Shown in pieces: positions 62,221 to 64,000 of a stretch of 64,000 nucleotides of DNA (positions are counted from its first letter, which is position 1; each line of letters begins with the position of its first letter). The translations under genes were made by a program, and so were the position numbers. Under the pieces are notes generated by a model. It saw nothing but the letters and a program-made list of their open reading frames with translations. It searched no databases and was not told the DNA's origin. The stretch comes from Bacteroidaceae bacterium (GTDB taxonomy: Bacteria; Bacteroidota; Bacteroidia; Bacteroidales; Bacteroidaceae): assembly GCA_017965425.1 (NCBI GenBank), contig JAGCPY010000003.1, positions 36,160 to 100,159 of the forward strand. Direction: 5' to 3'.

Positions 62221-62433
62221 GCTTTTTCATCTGCCAGGGCTCAAATTTCTGTTTTCGCATTTTTAATGCACTGATAATCAACAAGTCCGACGATTTGTGT
62301 TTTTTCGGCCACTTTTCTGTAAACCTTCCCCGCATCTCCCTTTTCCATGCTGTTTCAGCCTGCAGGGCTTGTGGTGTCGAGGGGCGTCGAATGTGAAGAA
62401 TTGTAAAAACTTTCAAACAAAATTTTAGAAACT

Positions 62434-62464
62434 TTGGTGGGCTCGCGGAAACACGCTACCTTTG
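62434..62464 (+). promoter_or_regulatory. Promoter for the unknown gene at 62572
   Basis: TTG at 62434-62436, 20-bp spacer, TACCTTTG at 62457-62464, giving a leader of about 100 nt before ATG 62572. Confidence 0.76.
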
Positions 62465-62571
62465 AACCCGAAAAGCATTTCACCCACCTTTTTCATTCCT
62501 TTCCCGTAAAAAAACTTACCCAACGATCATCAGAAACGAAAAGGAAGAAACCACCAACAACTAACGAGAGT

Positions 62572-63234
62572 ATGAACTTTTTATCACAAACTATTCTAAA
62601 AACAATCAGTATTATGACAACGAAAAATTCAAACAACCAGCATCTTCACGCTGTCAGGAAACAGCAGGCGAAGGACATCTACAACCAATCGGGCAATACC
62701 ATCAACAACTATTCCACCTTCATCGTCGCAACGTCAAACACCGACGTGGCAGAAATCCTCAAGGCCGTCAGCCGTGGACAGACCATCGGCGCCGACGACG
62801 AAGATCCCGAGGACATGCCGCCTCCCGCCCCGAGAACCTACACGCTCATCCCGCAGAACCCGCTGCCCGATGACGACCCCGAAGAAGACCACTCCACACT
62901 CTCTCCCCTTGACCGCCGTGTGCTGCGCGCCATCAACGTGCTCAAGAAAGAAAAAGTACTCCACTACGGCTACGACTACGCATGGATCATGCGCACCATG
63001 AACGACCTCGACGACATGCCCCACCACAACTCCGTCCAGGGCTTTCTCGACTACCTGACTTTTCTGGGCCTGAAGAACCTGCCCACAGAAGGAACCCTCA
63101 GCCGCTATCTCCGCTACACCACAGGACCACTGACACAATGGACCTTCGGCGACCAACGTGGCAAGGGAGCCACAGAAGCCGTCAGACGCAACAACGTTGC
63201 ACGACGCTTCATCTCCGCTTTCCGAAAATCATGA
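62572..63234 (+). CDS. Unknown protein, Asn-rich N-terminus and helical C-terminal domain
   Basis: A 220-residue protein if ATG 62572 is used; ATG 62614 (MTTKNSNNQHLH) is an equally possible start. No family recognised. Residues about 35-65 (DIYNQSGNTINNYSTFIVA) look like a short Asn-rich strand region, a Pro/acidic linker follows (DDEDPEDMPPPAPRTYT, NPLPDDDPEEDH), and the last 110 residues form a compact helical domain ending in a basic tail (RRNNVARRFISAFRKS). The layout suggests a linker joining an interaction segment to a nucleic-acid- or protein-binding domain. Confidence 0.65.
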   Translation: MNFLSQTILKTISIMTTKNSNNQHLHAVRKQQAKDIYNQSGNTINNYSTFIVATSNTDVAEILKAVSRGQTIGADDEDPEDMPPPAPRTYTLIPQNPLPDDDPEEDHSTLSPLDRRVLRAINVLKKEKVLHYGYDYAWIMRTMNDLDDMPHHNSVQGFLDYLTFLGLKNLPTEGTLSRYLRYTTGPLTQWTFGDQRGKGATEAVRRNNVARRFISAFRKS

Positions 63235-63284
63235 CGAAAAACATGCCGCCCGTGACGAACGCCTGATAATGCGTGCGCGGGCCC

Positions 63285-63315
63285 TTGCAACATCACCACA
63301 TATCACCTACCTTTG
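63285..63315 (+). promoter_or_regulatory. Promoter for the unknown gene at 63407
   Basis: TTG at 63285-63287, 20-bp spacer, TACCTTTG at 63308-63315. The last base of the -7 box is the first base of a strong hairpin. Confidence 0.76.
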
Positions 63316-63350
63316 CACCGCTGAGAGGACGACGAACCTCTCAGCGGTGC
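63315..63350 (+). promoter_or_regulatory. Hairpin at the predicted transcription start
   Basis: Perfect 14-bp stem GCACCGCTGAGAGG/CCTCTCAGCGGTGC with an 8-nt loop, followed by ACCTTTTCTG. The RNA would start inside the left arm, so the whole stem may not form in RNA; it could be an operator or, with the following T-run, an early terminator. Confidence 0.65.
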
Positions 63351-63406
63351 ACCTTTTCTGACCCGTCATACAACAAAAAACGAACTGCAAAAACATTCAC
63401 AAGCAC

Positions 63407-63877
63407 ATGGGAACCAACAAACAACAACCACTCCTCGACACCCTGCACACCCTCGCGCAGGCCACACAAACCCACCAGCAGCTCGCCGCAGACTGCCAAC
63501 GGCTGCAGGAAACCGAGCGCGCACGCTTTTGCAGGGCACTCATGCACGGCGCCACATGGCACATCAACAGCCAGCCCTTCCGCGTCGGCGCGCTCGAACT
63601 CTGGGTCAGCTCAAACATCGAGTTCTCGAAACCCACTCTCACTCTCGACATCACACTCAGACCCGCCAACGACGAGGACGACTTCTCGCGCATCAGACTC
63701 GAAACAGCCATACCGCTCACACAAATGGACCCGCTGCACCCGCTGCCCACAGAACTCGACCTGCCATGCACACTCCCCCTCACCAACCCCGTCACCCTCT
63801 ACCTCCACCGCCGGGCCGGAAACTGGAAAACATACCCCGAAGTCAACCGTTCCGACCTCACGCGGCAAACGCAATGA
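63407..63877 (+). CDS. Unknown 156-residue protein
   Basis: A 156-residue protein of no family I recognise. The N-terminal half is a predicted helix with Gln/Ala/His (LDTLHTLAQATQTHQQLAA); the C-terminal half has alternating strands (THNSQPFRVGALELWVSS-type, LTLDITLRPANDEDDF) and may be a small beta-domain. No signal peptide or transmembrane segment. Its own promoter and hairpin precede it, and a further gene begins 39 bp after its stop. Confidence 0.62.
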   Translation: MGTNKQQPLLDTLHTLAQATQTHQQLAADCQRLQETERARFCRALMHGATWHINSQPFRVGALELWVSSNIEFSKPTLTLDITLRPANDEDDFSRIRLETAIPLTQMDPLHPLPTELDLPCTLPLTNPVTLYLHRRAGNWKTYPEVNRSDLTRQTQ

Positions 63878-63916
63878 ACAGTCACAACCAAACACCACAC
63901 AAACACCACAAGCAAC

Positions 63917-64000
63917 ATGAAAGAGAACGAAAAACAAGAAACAGAAAACTTCCTCTTCCCTCCACCCTTCACTTTCCAAGAGAAAGAAGAAAAAGAAAGA
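63917..64000 (+). CDS. Start of a further gene, cut by the window edge
   Basis: An ATG at 63917 opens a frame of 28 codons that continues past the window (MKENEKQETENFLFPPPF and then an acidic, Lys/Glu-rich stretch). The placement 39 bp after the previous stop fits an operon. Too little is present to identify it. Confidence 0.5.
   Translation, partial: MKENEKQETENFLFPPPFTFQEKEEKER

Larger units (their letters stand above)
62087..62571. other. Divergent regulatory region between HU-like and unknown genes
   Basis: A 485-bp gap with two full promoters pointing outwards (62190-62220 minus, 62434-62464 plus). Both leaders are about 100 nt long. No gene or repeat array was seen. Confidence 0.7.

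Overview
The window looks like a chromosome segment of a Bacteroidales bacterium, most likely a Prevotellaceae member with fairly high GC. The clues are the Bacteroidota promoter signature (TAnnTTTG, usually with TTG 19-20 bp upstream) in front of about twenty genes, a fused MurF-Alr, the epimerase-type threonine dehydrogenase paired with Kbl, families GH97/PL11/GH43/GH127, dockerin-tailed BspA-like proteins, C-termini of the GxYVxxxxKVVIK type, an HU-like protein with a smalltalk peptide, and a B12-dependent ribonucleotide reductase. The genus is inference.

Left part (1-10.7 kb): a surface-glycan locus. ACP, AMP-dependent ligase, KASIII, SDR and a hexapeptide acyltransferase form a compact acyl-modification module. 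A 0.98-kb non-coding stretch with ~100-bp inverted repeats and a 22-bp ladder follows, then an MNT/HEPN toxin-antitoxin-type pair. Next come a PglC-like phosphoglycosyl transferase, a DegT/AHBA aminotransferase, a WecA-like transferase, a nucleotidyltransferase-family protein and a YjbH-like outer-membrane protein, the last three joined by 4-bp start/stop overlaps.

10.8-26.5 kb: housekeeping and envelope genes: a small secreted protein, TonB receptor-trkA-dxs (minus), GSCFA and murF-alr (plus), the divergent kbl/tdh threonine-to-glycine pair, a nitroreductase, a GH43 enzyme and tRNA-Arg(CCG).

26.6-37.5 kb: asnA; a minus-strand operon of AAA ATPase, DUF4435 protein, PL11 and GH97; an amidase with an MCE protein; dnaA.

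37.6-49.5 kb: a three-gene minus operon for large secreted proteins, including one of 2341 aa with Calx-beta/CARDB-like repeats, then a nitroreductase and a small secreted protein. 49.5-61.2 kb: GH127/GH146, nrdJ, folB, a BspA-like LRR protein, a symporter and a tyrosine phenol-lyase/tryptophanase-family enzyme. 61.4-64 kb: smalltalk peptide and HU-like protein facing three unrecognised genes, the last cut by the window edge.

The most unusual signal not explained by genes is a dispersed family of intergenic arrays, each made of 2-5 quasi-palindromic 22-bp units (consensus GGAAsGTnTAnACsTTCn plus 4 nt), found at six places between 11.6 and 55.8 kb and perhaps, in degenerate form, at 4.26 kb. 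Unit length is fixed, the core differs between arrays and is more alike within each array, and the arrays sit at gene ends or just upstream of promoters.
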